A stretch of DNA of 64,000 bases, from contig CM044965.1 in the NCBI GenBank assembly GCA_024516035.1, positions 2,705,146 through 2,769,145 on the forward strand, in the 5' to 3' direction. How positions within the stretch are numbered: the stretch's first letter is position 1; each line of letters starts with the position of its first letter. Source of the DNA: Bactericera cockerelli (lineage: Eukaryota > Arthropoda > Insecta > Hemiptera > Triozidae). This document shows positions 52,610-59,403 of this stretch, piece after piece. Below the pieces are notes generated by a model. It searched no databases. It saw only the letters and a program-made list of their open reading frames with translations, and had not been told where the DNA came from. The translations under genes were made by a program, and so were the position numbers.

Positions 52610-55600
52610 AGAAAAGACAAAGAAATGTTGAGACACTTTATGCTATATTTTGTCTATTTTCAATAATGTAAAACGGGGTCCACTCATACCTCGTGAGGAA
52701 AAATGAGTAGCTGCTTTAATGTGAAGCAGCGACCAGTGGCAAAATCTTAGGCAAAAAAATAATACAAGATATATTGTAAATTAAAGTGGTAAAGTCCTAT
52801 GATTCTGCGCTACCCACTAAAATTGTGACATAATAACACAAAGAAAAAGCATTATTATTATTATAATGTAAAATCATGTAAAAAAAATCCGTTGAGTAGT
52901 TTTTAAGATTTGCGCGTTACAAAGAATATTTTTAACAGACCGACAGACGGACACAAAACCAAAGTTGCTCAGGAGGTTATGAAACGTCCAGAAATATGAA
53001 AAATACAGTAAATAAAGAGGTGCTATTTTAACTGTTAGTGTAATGGGTCTTCTTGTATCGAGCTGACAGTCTAAATACTCTAAATAAACCACTATTATAC
53101 TATACTATACTGCCGGATACTGTCGTTTTGTCTAAACAGTTGCAGATATCGAAAAATCTATATGAATGGACAGTCCATAAACCATACATAAAACCTATGC
53201 ATCCATGAAAATTATATCTAAGAAGTGGTTCTTGGAGGCGCCAGTGGCGGAATTTGAATGCCGGTGGTGGACTTATGAAGCTGCCTGACCAGGGTTTTGC
53301 CCCAGAAAAAAAAACGTCTGACTTTGAGAATTGGGCTCAAAACGTAAGAAATCAAGGGATAGCTCCCCTACTGTTTATTTATAGTATACAAACAAAAGTT
53401 TGTCTTTATTTATTTATACAACAAAATAGGGGCGGACCCATTGCTAACTATACAATAATTAGTTCCTAGCGATAAAAAAAAACCTATTGAAGTTAAATTA
53501 TTCATGTAATATAACTAATTAATAACTATAATTGATATTAATACTAAAATGGTGAAAAAATAAATAAATAAATAAAATAATAATAAAAAAAAATCTTACC
53601 TCACTTCGAGTATCCTCCAAATGCAATGCAAGGGCTGCCAGTTTCTCCAAGTGATCCGTACCAAGCATATTCTCCAAACTATTCTCATGCACTTTCACTT
53701 CGAAGCTCGTGGTTGGCTTGAGTTCGAGCGAGGACCAAAGTTTCATAACTTGATCCCGCAGTGTTGTGTATCGGGTGAGGCGAGATTTAAGTTCCGTCTG
53801 AAGAGTCTCGTTGTGGTGCCGGATCTCAGAGAGAGTGGACTGCGAGGGTACAGTGATGATGTGGGAGTATTGTGAGCTCTGCTGCAGCTTGGTGCACAGC
53901 TCTTTTTCCTGCCAAAAAGAGAGTAAGAATTACCATTTATAAATTTACTAGCGAGCTGTCGCCCGCTTTGCGGGCCGAGGCATGGTCCGAAAAAAAATCC
54001 TTTTTCGCCAATGGCAGGTGTTGTAGTGGGAATTTCGAAAAATCCCGTCTTATTGCACATCTAGACTATAAGACAAAGTTACCTACCAAATTTCAGCTTC
54101 CTAGGACTTACCAGTTCGGAGAAACAGTGATGAATCAGTCAGTCAGTCAGTGAGTGAAACTCTCTTTTATAAGTATAGATTCAAATTAAACATGCCAAGT
54201 TATTCTCCCATTTGGGATTTTAACCACACACAATAATGTTTTGGGCTTACTGCTGGAATAAAAAGACTTATTAGTCCAAGTCTGGTCGGGTAATATGTAT
54301 TATAATTATTATTTTTAAAAACAACAAAAAAGCATTTACTGCCTGACTGACTAGTTTTTTATTCCAGCAGTTGTTTGGGTTCTATTATTAGGTGGTCAAA
54401 GACTGAAAATATATGCAGATAAATTCATGCATTGGGTGGACCCCAGACATCCAAGTACAGAGCAGAAAAATTCCTACCCTGCTGGGGATTGAACCCAGGC
54501 CACCATGTGTGTATTTATAATACAATGTTACTCAAAGATGTTCCAAAAAAACCAACCTTAGTAGCTTGATCAATAAGGCAGTGGACTTGTAACCTCAATC
54601 AGTGGTTCAATTCAGAAGTTCAGCAAAGATTTAGTACAGTGAGTTTGAGTAGTTGTAATATCACAAAAGTGACTAACTCAAGTATGATAACTTTTTTTAG
54701 TATGTTATAAAATTAATTTCTATTAATTACCTCATTCTGCAGTTCCTTCAGCAACTCCAGTCTCTCGCTTCTCACTCTCCGATGATCTTCCAGGTCTTTC
54801 TCGAGGCTACAGATCTTCACGCACAGCGGCTCATTGACCACCTCAGTGCGAGTGACGACAATACTCAGCTCCTGCTCCAAAGTGTTGGCCTCTACAAGCA
54901 GAGCGTTGTACTTCATGTTGTACTCCGCTTTGTTATCTTGTTCCTCGCGAATCATCTCATCCACCAGCGCGGTTATGACTCCTGGAGAGAACAAACAAAT
55001 AACAATAATGTTGCCTTATTTATACTGCCCAATCAGGAATAATGAGTCCCATTATTCCAGCAGCAAGCTCAACAGAGTATGTGGCCAGAATCCTAAATGG
55101 GAGCATAATTTGTCATGATATGGTCCAAAAGTTTTGGACCATATCATGTAAAGTTTTGAGGCTAAGAAACAGATCACAACTAGCAATGTAACGCTATTAA
55201 AGAGTAAACTGAAATTCCCCTTCCTTTAAAAACCTGCTATTAACAAGTATCAATTCAGAGGTTCCAGTAATCAATATATGTACATTTTTTTTTTTTTTTT
55301 ACTATTGAACATTTTTTCTATATTTTTTAGTTTCCCAAAAAAGTTAAACTCCTATTTCATAAGTCCTTGCCAAAGCACATATTATTGCACTCATTTCTTA
55401 TGTGCTTCTGTCAAAAGAATAAAGTGAAATCTTACCCTGTATAGTATCACATCTCTCGTCAATAATTGCGCTATTGCCGTACATCTCAAGCCACATTGGG
55501 AACATTTGATTCACTATGTTTTCACCAGCAGATTCAAATGCTTTTACTAGTTTCTTTGAACTGAAAATAATACACATGAAAATAGTTATCACTTATCATA

Positions 55601-56169
55601 TTACGTCACAGTCACTCAAACTCACTTTTTTTATTTATTTTTTTTACTTGGGATTTGAACCACTGACCTCTAGATTAAAAGTGCATTGCCTTGTTCATCA
55701 AGCTACTGAGTTTGGGGTATCTTAAATAAATTGCTCTTCATGGAGTTGCATGCATTGTGACCATAGTTTGAATGCCCAGCTGTGTAGGAAATCTTCTGCT
55801 CTGTACTTGGATGTCTAGAATTCACTGAAGAGTTGAATTGTCTTCATTGTACATAATAATAATTTACTTAGGTAATTCTTTAATAAAATTATTACATTAT
55901 AAAAATGAGGAAAAGTGTAGCTGCTTTGAGTGAGCAATGACCGATGTCAGAATTATGGGATAATCAATACACAAAATAAAATAAAAAATATGTGCTACCC
56001 AATAATTTGATAAAATTACACAAAGAAACACATTTATTTATTGACTTGACTGCCCCCTTATGTTATACATTTAGATGTACATGAAATGTCATTAGGATAT
56101 ATTTTTATTAATTAAGAGAACTTACAGTGGATGGGTTGGTGCTTTCATTTTAAGAGGTAAATCTGCCAT
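36977..56169 (-). CDS. PRC1: PRC1/fascetto-like cytokinesis regulator, 11 coding exons
   Basis: Microtubule-associated protein that crosslinks antiparallel microtubules at the anaphase midzone and recruits kinesin-4 and Polo. Exons in transcription order: 56126-56169, 55436-55560, 54731-54981, 53600-53908, 52222-52518, 48631-48773, 47258-47480, 45378-45564, 42349-42727, 39924-40070, 36977-37173. The first seven sum to 1392 nt, exactly 464 codons, and follow human PRC1 through the coiled-coil rod and the spectrin-like microtubule-binding domain (for example KLKRIREIVGAIRAELSDWW and FKNRGGQLLLEEKQRKFLQK). The last four exons encode a basic, Ser/Thr-Pro-rich tail (HNTPGR, DTPDKR, STPVP, LTPHTPR) suited to Cdk and Polo regulation. 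Three one-base phase conflicts occur in this tail. Confidence 0.93.
37266..37452 (-). mobile_element. SINE family F, minus, in PRC1 last intron
   Basis: TTTACACTTTATTTTTTTAC to GTAATCCGGGGCGAAGTTAA, TGCCTTAGGCATTCTCTGCC. It lies less than 100 bp from the PRC1 last-exon acceptor. Confidence 0.8.
37611..37868 (+). mobile_element. 5S-rRNA-headed SINE, plus, full length
   Basis: A 121-bp head (37611-37731) resembles animal 5S rRNA end to end: GCCAGCGTCGATGGCATGTT, CACCGAAGTTAAGCGACATC, TTAAGACTTGGATGGGTGAC, closing stem GACGCTGGC. It is followed by a 130-bp body (GGCTGGGTGAGGTCAATGTG..TTGAAAGCGACGTTAAACCC) and an A run. The closing stem pairs with the start, as in 5S RNA. Confidence 0.92.
38400..38870. 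repeat. SINE G (minus) between copies of a CTTTTACAAAAACTATCAC repeat
   Basis: TGCTTTTACAAAAACTATCA, CACAATAACAAAACAAAACC occurs at 38411, 38757 and 38808. SINE G at 38570-38745 lies between the first and second copies. Confidence 0.7.
39541..39960 (-). repeat. Donor triplication, PRC1 exon 10 (3 copies)
   Basis: The exon end (CCCGCCCGCAGCAAACTGCT, GTCTCCCAAG) with its donor, plus a piece of SINE tail (TAATAGACATATGTGCAGTA), recurs at about 39565-39605, 39732-39770 and 39922-39960. The spacing is 165-190 bp. Donors read GTATTA in the true copy, GTAATA and GTTTTA in the copies. The unit therefore joins exon, donor and an older retroposon. Confidence 0.88.
39924..40070 (-). CDS. PRC1: PRC1 exon 10, tail with STP motif
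   Basis: Encodes NQLDVDEGLNSTYRSKAGST, KEKTSTVRSTPVPAAKTKLP and ARSKLLSPK, 49 codons, phase 0 at both ends. VRSTPVP has the S-T-P form of a Polo-box docking site. The donor region occurs twice more downstream in the transcript. Confidence 0.85.
40088..40288 (-). mobile_element. SINE family B, minus, next to PRC1 exon 10 acceptor
   Basis: Tail ATAATAATAATATCGCCTTA begins about 15 nt from the exon; head CGGTAGCTCAGTGGTAAAAG on the minus strand. A plus copy follows at 40815-41005. Confidence 0.85.
41150..41505. repeat. 24-bp minisatellite, about 14 copies
   Basis: Unit CACAGAAAATCACGAACCAA-CTAC with AACAAA, AATTAC and AAAAAA variants. A length of 24 keeps reading frames open on both strands, giving 8-residue repeats KITNQLPQ (plus) and FVIFCGSW (minus). 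Located in the intron between PRC1 exons 10 and 9. Confidence 0.93.
42241..42395 (-). repeat. Donor duplication, PRC1 exon 9 (2 copies)
   Basis: On the minus strand, GTCGACGCT, a C-rich run, GAGAGGG|GTAAGTTGTGTG and GGAAGAAGGGTTTTGGTGT occur twice. The copy at higher coordinates is the exon end. The second, 60-70 nt further into the intron, has its C run grown to more than 20 bases. Confidence 0.85.
42349..42727 (-). CDS. PRC1: PRC1 exon 9, Ser-rich tail with internal repeats
   Basis: Opens RKFKRSSSLSKISHTDSSSL in phase with exon 8, passes two copies of QDTPDKRV and two of VNSVLVGSQNGTLP, and ends in another frame as DEYLDRLYFGEPIVDAP..PPPRG before GTAAGT. At 379 nt it has one base too many; a GGGG at about 42435 is the likely site. 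Without the shift the first frame stops at TGA near 42403. The donor is followed by a second copy of the same junction. Confidence 0.72.
43365..43600 (+). mobile_element. Unclassified short element, copy 1 (CGGGCTGTCGCCCGC head)
   Basis: Starts AGCGGGCTGTCGCCCGCTTT, GCGGGCCGAGGCATGG and ends in CAGTCAGTGACTTTGACATT-like repeats and TATATATTAAGATT. About 235 bp. The same open frame (CRPLCGPRHGRESKKSFF, LIAHLDYKTKLPTKFQLPRT) exists in all three copies. Confidence 0.85.
43790..44935 (-). repeat. Cluster of SINE family A pieces, tandem tails then tandem heads
   Basis: A unit of about 175 bp (GAGGAAACATTAATAATACT to GGAAGGTAACCACCAGGC) is repeated at 43790-44140. A normal minus copy lies at 44220-44425. 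Then head-only copies (GCATTGGCTGGGATTCGAAC, CCACGGATCC) follow about every 110-120 bp at 44455, 44570, 44662, 44760 and 44848, each followed by T and A runs. Confidence 0.82.
44955..45062. repeat. (TTC/TCC)n pyrimidine microsatellite
   Basis: Imperfect TTCTTCTCC repeats over about 105 bp, followed by AT-rich DNA to 45350. Confidence 0.9.
45378..45564 (-). CDS. PRC1: PRC1 exon 8, basic Ser/Thr-Pro tail
   Basis: The coding frame that fits the downstream exons reads NVASSSSQAAAAQKSKLLGP, NQTATRHNTPGRNGTLKRKG and VKRGRLLESATRTP. Exon 7 ends on a codon boundary, but this frame needs one fewer base after the acceptor. The exon begins with six A residues where five would fit. A homopolymer error or an unseen microexon would explain it. 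Confidence 0.8.
46038..46260 (+). mobile_element. Dispersed repeat family H, plus
   Basis: ATCATCATCATAGGGTGGCG, TCATCGTGAACGATGGTAGC, CAGACAGTGGAGGAATGACT, ACAAGGGCCCCCAGAACCAA. The most complete copy in the window. Confidence 0.8.
46350..46530 (-). mobile_element. 5S-headed SINE, partial head, minus
   Basis: Body CTCACAAACCAGCTACTCAA and AACCTCACCCAGCCTGG plus a remnant of the head (AGTCATCCAAGTCC). A body-only copy is at 36655-36765. Confidence 0.65.
46880..47250. other. tRNA-headed retroposon ending in (ATA)n beside PRC1 exon 7
   Basis: TTTTTGGCTCAATGGTAAAC, GGGTCTCAGGTTCAAACCAT is tRNA-like. The body runs to AATAATAATAAA, which touches the exon 7 donor. Confidence 0.6.
47258..47480 (-). 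CDS. PRC1: PRC1 exon 7, end of spectrin domain
   Basis: Encodes LFKNRGGQLLLEEKQRKFLQ, KELPKLEKRLEKLLDKFQAR and so on to KENLKNAR, starting with the A that completes Arg. It ends in phase 0 at codon 464. FKNRGG..LEEKQR is the family hallmark. Confidence 0.94.
47653..47886 (+). mobile_element. Unclassified short element, copy 2
   Basis: Same start and end as 43365-43600, with GGAGAAACAGTGATGATCAG before the CAGT repeats. Confidence 0.85.
47984..48141. mobile_element. TTAA-flanked MITE with palindromes, copy 1 (158 bp)
   Basis: Ends TTAACACTTAGACGACCGG and CGGTCGTCTAAGTGTTAA, piggyBac-like TTAA. Inside, the perfect 20-bp palindrome GTGTACCACCGGTGGTACAC occurs twice, 50 bp apart. Confidence 0.93.
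48631..48773 (-). CDS. PRC1: PRC1 exon 6, spectrin-like microtubule-binding domain
   Basis: Encodes VLEAHEREVENVKQYYEENR, DILDLLGKRFELWREMVELE and DKANDKD plus AG of Arg. VKQYYEENRDILDLL corresponds to LKNYYEVHKELFEGV of human PRC1. Acceptor CCCCCAG|GTG is the last, in transcription order, of about 34 copies. Confidence 0.93.
48774..51700 (-). repeat. Acceptor-derived minisatellite, PRC1 exon 6 (about 34 copies)
   Basis: Unit on the minus strand: GTAGCTTAACTTGTGTTATT, AATTCCCCCAG, then the exon start GTGCTAGAGGCGCATGAGAG-AGAGGTGG. Units are mostly 83-86 bp; a few are longer and retain more exon sequence (ATTCTCCACC..TTCATAGTACTG on the plus strand). The true exon is the lowest-coordinate copy, so the decoys lie upstream in the transcript. 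The far-end copy near 51690 has lost the acceptor. Confidence 0.96.
51796..52182 (-). mobile_element. SINE family B then SINE family F, minus
   Basis: B: 51796-51982 (head ATCCTGGTGGCCAAGGCGTC on the minus strand, diverged). F: 51988-52182 (TTTACACTTTATTTATTTTT to GCATTCT-like end, here GACATTCTCTGCC). Confidence 0.72.
52222..52518 (-). CDS. PRC1: PRC1 exon 5, rod to spectrin domain
   Basis: Encodes MEKEMESLRYKLSTLWNRLN through LFTQFDLEENITEE, 99 codons, phase 0. RYKLSTLWNRL and IREIVGAIRAELSDWWDRAH are the paired PRC1 signatures of this region. The internal ATG at 52518 is not a start; upstream exons join in phase. Confidence 0.95.
53600..53908 (-). CDS. PRC1: PRC1 exon 4, coiled coil
   Basis: Encodes EKELCTKLQQSSQYSHIITV through LEKLAALALHLEDTRSE, 103 codons, phase 0 at both ends. 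EKELC aligns with DQELC of human PRC1; IITVPSQSTLSEIRHHNETL matches the following linker and helix. Confidence 0.92.
53948..54180 (+). mobile_element. Unclassified short element, copy 3
   Basis: Same family, starting 40 nt from the PRC1 exon 4 acceptor side; ends with three CAGT units and TATAAGTATAGATT. Confidence 0.85.
54548..54695 (+). mobile_element. SINE family C, plus, next to PRC1 exon 3 donor
   Basis: CAACCTTAGTAGCTTGATCA, ATAAGGCAGTGGACTTGTAA, body GTGAGTTTGAGTAGTTGTAA. Ends about 35 nt from the exon. Confidence 0.8.
54731..54981 (-). CDS. PRC1: PRC1 exon 3, coiled coil
   Basis: Encodes VITALVDEMIREEQDNKAEY through LELLKELQNE, heptad-rich and highly charged. Acceptor TCTCCAG, donor GTAATT, ending on a codon boundary. 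A SINE tail starts about 15 nt from the acceptor side. Confidence 0.9.
55114..55148. repeat. Near-perfect palindrome, 17-bp arms, 1-nt centre
   Basis: CATGATATGGTCCAAAA, G, TTTTGGACCATATCATG, at the broken end of a SINE B body (minus). Confidence 0.92.
55436..55560 (-). CDS. PRC1: PRC1 exon 2, N-terminal dimerisation region
   Basis: Encodes SKKLVKAFESAGENIVNQMF and PMWLEMYGNSAIIDERCDTI, with one base at each end in split codons. It aligns with the human stretch around LREIWELIGIPEDQR. Confidence 0.85.
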
Positions 56170-56183
56170 TTTCTTTGATATGA
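56126..56183 (-). CDS. PRC1: PRC1 exon with start codon
   Basis: Spliced from TTCACAG. ATG at 56169-56167 opens MADLPLKMKAPTHP plus CT before GTAAGT; the bases 56183-56170 are 5' UTR. An alternative in-frame Met lies seven codons later. The next exon supplies T to give Leu, and the phase fits. Confidence 0.85.
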
Positions 56184-56972
56184 CTGTGAAAAGAAGAAAA
56201 TTATTTTATTTTACATGTTAAAATTTAACTGTCTTTTGTTTAATGTATTGTAAAGTGTTGTACCTACCAGATAACGTTTCAACTAAGCCACCTTCTTAAA
56301 AAAACTTCTTTGTTACAATTAAGGGCTAACTGAGAAGTCACCGTGGGCAAGTGGGTAACTCACTAGGCTTGCACACACAGTGGCCTGGGTTCATTATCCA
56401 GCAGGGCAGGATTTTTTCTACTCTTTACTTGAACTTGGAACTCCATTGTCAACTTATACCTCATAAGGAAAAATGAGTAGCTGATTTAATGTGAGCAGCA
56501 ACCAATGGTGGGATTATGAGCTAATGATACACAGGAAGAGAGAGAAACAATTTTATTTCTTTATTAAACAAGCAAAATGAACTGCCAGCTTTTAACTGGT
56601 TACTTGATACACAGCATACTCATCAAAAGATATTAAAGTAAAATTGCTATAATTCTGTGCTGCCCACTAGATTTGTGATGAATATAGTAACACATATTTA
56701 CAGGCAGACTGTCTAAACTGAATACTTACCCTCTATGGTCCTAATTAAGCAGTATAAATAAGTGTTGACTATTATTAAAGTAGTAGGTTGCATGCCAATA
56801 TTATCAACATTCCTCTTTTACACAAAACCAAAGTAGACTAATAATAAGTAGGTATTTTAAGGGACTACTGGAAAGTTTTCAGTGTATGAATTTTCAAAGG
56901 AATTCATTCTACCTATATCCAATAAAAAATGCCTCGAGATTTGAGCTAGGGTTCCATGAAACTTGGACTTAC

Positions 56973-57240
56973 CTTGACTTTTTTCAGTAATAGTTAAAAC
57001 ATTAGCGCCGTTGAATATCTAGAATAAATGCACAATTTTGAATTCAAAGTACTAAAGTTGAAACAGATCGGTTATCTTAATTTTAATTTAAATGATTTTC
57101 TTCATTTTCTTTTGTTCTAAACTTTTCTTTTACTTTTTAACTTGAGTCTTGTATTTCTTGAAACTTGAAAATCTTGAACTGTAACGTTTTTTCTTGTTCT
57201 GGATTTTTCAAAAATGCAATGTTGCCAAATAAAAAATGAG
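56973..57240 (-). other. Possible PRC1 5' untranslated exon and promoter side
   Basis: A good donor in minus orientation, AAGTCAAG|GTAAGT, ends at 56973. The sequence upstream in transcription has no long ORF. The transcription start cannot be seen; it should lie between here and the CRE at 57244. Confidence 0.4.
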
Positions 57241-57243
57241 CAA

Positions 57244-57251
57244 TGACGTCA
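57244..57251. promoter_or_regulatory. CRE palindrome TGACGTCA
   Basis: Perfect cAMP-response/ATF site about 1.1 kb upstream of the PRC1 ATG and about 270 nt from the proposed 5' UTR donor. It lies in the only clearly divergent intergenic region. An 8-bp palindrome can occur by chance. Confidence 0.4.
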
Positions 57252-57352
57252 CATCACAAGGAGGTTACATTATACGTAGAGAGTAGGCATTTATGAGTGA
57301 AGCCAAATCACCCCAGCCGACAATTATTACATATGTATATAGAATTATAGAT

Positions 57353-57471
57353 TAAGGGAGAAATTAATAGACTCACAAGTCATTGCTAGCGTCGGTTTTC
57401 CCTATCTTTACGCAATCTGTGACTTAGCACCACAGAGGTATTATAAAAACGTCAATTGATTCCGCCCTAAA
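57353..57471. mobile_element. MITE family 1, diverged copy
   Basis: TTAAGGGAGAAATTAATAGA to TTGATTCCGCCCTAA, in the PRC1/NPEPPS intergenic region, 100 bp from the CRE. Next to it (57472-57500) is an end fragment of MITE family 2. Confidence 0.8.
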
Positions 57472-57807
57472 TCTGATCCTGTTTTATAACCAGGCCCTAA
57501 ATAAACTCAGAGGATTTTAATGCTTACTATTCAGCTGTTGTATGATGACACAATAATTAAATTAAATTGTCCTTATCGGTAGGTGTACCTACATGAAGAG
57601 AAAAAAATCATTAACAAAAATCCAAAAATGGTCCTCAATCTTATTAAATGCATCACGATATTTACGCAATGAAAGGAAAAATAAAATCAAGGGATAAATA
57701 CCTAATAGACCTCGTTACCACAGTCATTTTTGTATCTAAACTTATTTATTTTATTCTTGATGATCGATGGGTTCAAAAAATATTTTCTTAACTCATGAGT
57801 TTGCTCG

Positions 57808-58053
57808 TTACGGCATTTGTTCGTAAATGCATCATAAACTGCATTTTGCAATATTCCTTCTGTTTGATTGGTTGAAAAAAAATATTTTCATTTCTTCTTA
57901 TATTCACTCACTACGGTAGTTGTTCGTAAATGCATCAAAAACTGCATTATTCCTGCTCTCTCATTGGTTAGAATTATTTTAAGTTTACCCCTTCCGGCAA
58001 TTGATGCTAAATGCATCGAAAACTGCATTATTCTTGCTCTCTAATTGGTTAAA
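57808..58053 (+). promoter_or_regulatory. Three repeated CCAAT-type modules upstream of the aminopeptidase
   Basis: A module of about 62-66 bp occurs at 57808-57873, 57910-57971 and 57988-58053. Each has a TACGG or TTCCGG start, TTGTTCGTAAATGCATC, AAACTGCATT, a pyrimidine-rich stretch and GATTGGTT or CATTGGTT or AATTGGTT (inverted CCAAT). They are diverged from each other, yet the blocks ATGCATC, AAACTGCATT and ATTGGTT are kept. A proximal promoter for the downstream gene is the simplest reading. Confidence 0.55.
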
Positions 58054-58089
58054 AACGAACTAGCCGCACATTTCACTGTCGGCTTTTCG

Positions 58090-58412
58090 TTTTCTGTTTA
58101 TATTGGTGGATAATTTAGAAATTGTTTCAAATTCTTGGGAAGAAACGTGTGATCCTGTGAATCCTGATTACTGTTCAAGAATTTTCATTTTCCAGATTTC
58201 CAGATTTCCACTCCTACATCCCTCTTCTTGTTTCAATTTTCAATGCCTTTTCAACTGCAATTGCTGAAGCTGACCTAAATTGTTGAAACTCTCGACTTTT
58301 TAACTATTGGCTTATAAAGTTTGTTCAAATAGAACTCCAAAATTAAACTGCTAAAACTAATAAATCTCTACTATCTGAAGACATTTAGTTCTGCCTACAC
58401 TACCTTCTTCAA
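58090..58412 (+). other. Possible 5' untranslated exon of the aminopeptidase gene
   Basis: The stretch between the CCAAT modules and a strong donor (TTCTTCAA|GTAAGT at 58413) has no long ORF. A second copy of the donor context, AAGTAAGTTNAATATTT, follows 33 nt later at 58444. The first coding exon begins at an acceptor, so at least one upstream non-coding exon must exist. Confidence 0.4.
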
Positions 58413-58453
58413 GTAAGTTGAATATTTTACCTACCTTTTTTTAAGTAAGTTCA

Positions 58454-59273
58454 ATATTTCACTGATGAAAGTTTGTACCTATATTTTGGAATATACTTCA
58501 TTGATGCACCTCAGTATCTTTATCAATAAGCGTAAGGCAGCAGACTTGTAATATGGAGGTTTTTGGTTCAAATCCCTAGTTGAGCAAAAATTTGAGTAGT
58601 TGTGATATCACAATTGTTATTAACACATATATGATAACTTAATATAATTTATTGAGGTCCTTGCATTGATTTCCTCACTTGGACACTCAGCTTCATTGGA
58701 ACTTAGGTTGAATTAAGAAGTAACCTAATTATGACATACTCCCAATACCTTTAATATTATTCTATGTGCAAAGAACATGTACACACTATAATCATACTGT
58801 TCAAGAGGCTTTTCAAAATTTTAGGCCAATTTTAATATTTCAAAGAAAAAAATGTCAGAATTTGGACAGTACTAACAAATGGGTAAATGTTTAGTTTAGA
58901 TGGCAATCTTAATACATCAATTTTTGCAAGAGTTATATTTAACTATCTTCTATGTGGAAGACTGATTGAGCAGTCTCCAACAGCAGTCCAGCATAGTCTC
59001 AAAAAAATTGTTTTATTATTTTTAAACTAATCTAGAAATAACTTTAAAAAAATGTTGTTTGTCATTCTTCTAATGGTGATTTAAATTAATTTCAAAAGAA
59101 TTTATTTATACTGTGATGGTACTTAGGGCTCTGGTGTTATCTGAGTGTATTCAGAGTGATCCCCATTTTTAAAAAAATCTAACTTAAAAAAATAAATGCA
59201 TTTTCTTTTAATATAGAGATAAAATAAAACCAATGTCTAAGAATTCCACCACCTAACACATTTTTGGTTTCAG
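58454..59273. other. Intron before NPEPPS coding exon 1
   Basis: SINE C plus at 58502-58643 (diverged head, no clear B box change), otherwise AT-rich and unassigned. Confidence 0.6.
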
Positions 59274-59403
59274 ATTCACCATGCCCGAGAAGAAGCCATT
59301 TGAAAGGTTACCAAAGTATGCTGTTCCTGTTCTCTATGACCTGTACCTAAAACCAAACTTAAAAGCATACACCTTTGAGGGAATCACTAAAATTAAAATA
59401 AAT
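59274..59403 (+). CDS. NPEPPS: NPEPPS first coding exon
   Basis: Acceptor GGTTTCAG, seven untranslated bases ATTCACC, then ATG at 59281. Encodes MPEKKPFERLPKYAVPVLYD and LYLKPNLKAYTFEGITKIKI-N. Donor GTAAGT, phase 0. Confidence 0.96.

Noticed and set aside
52285..52671. Plus-strand frame of 128 residues
   Set aside because: Antisense shadow of PRC1 exon 5 running into a poly(A) tract.
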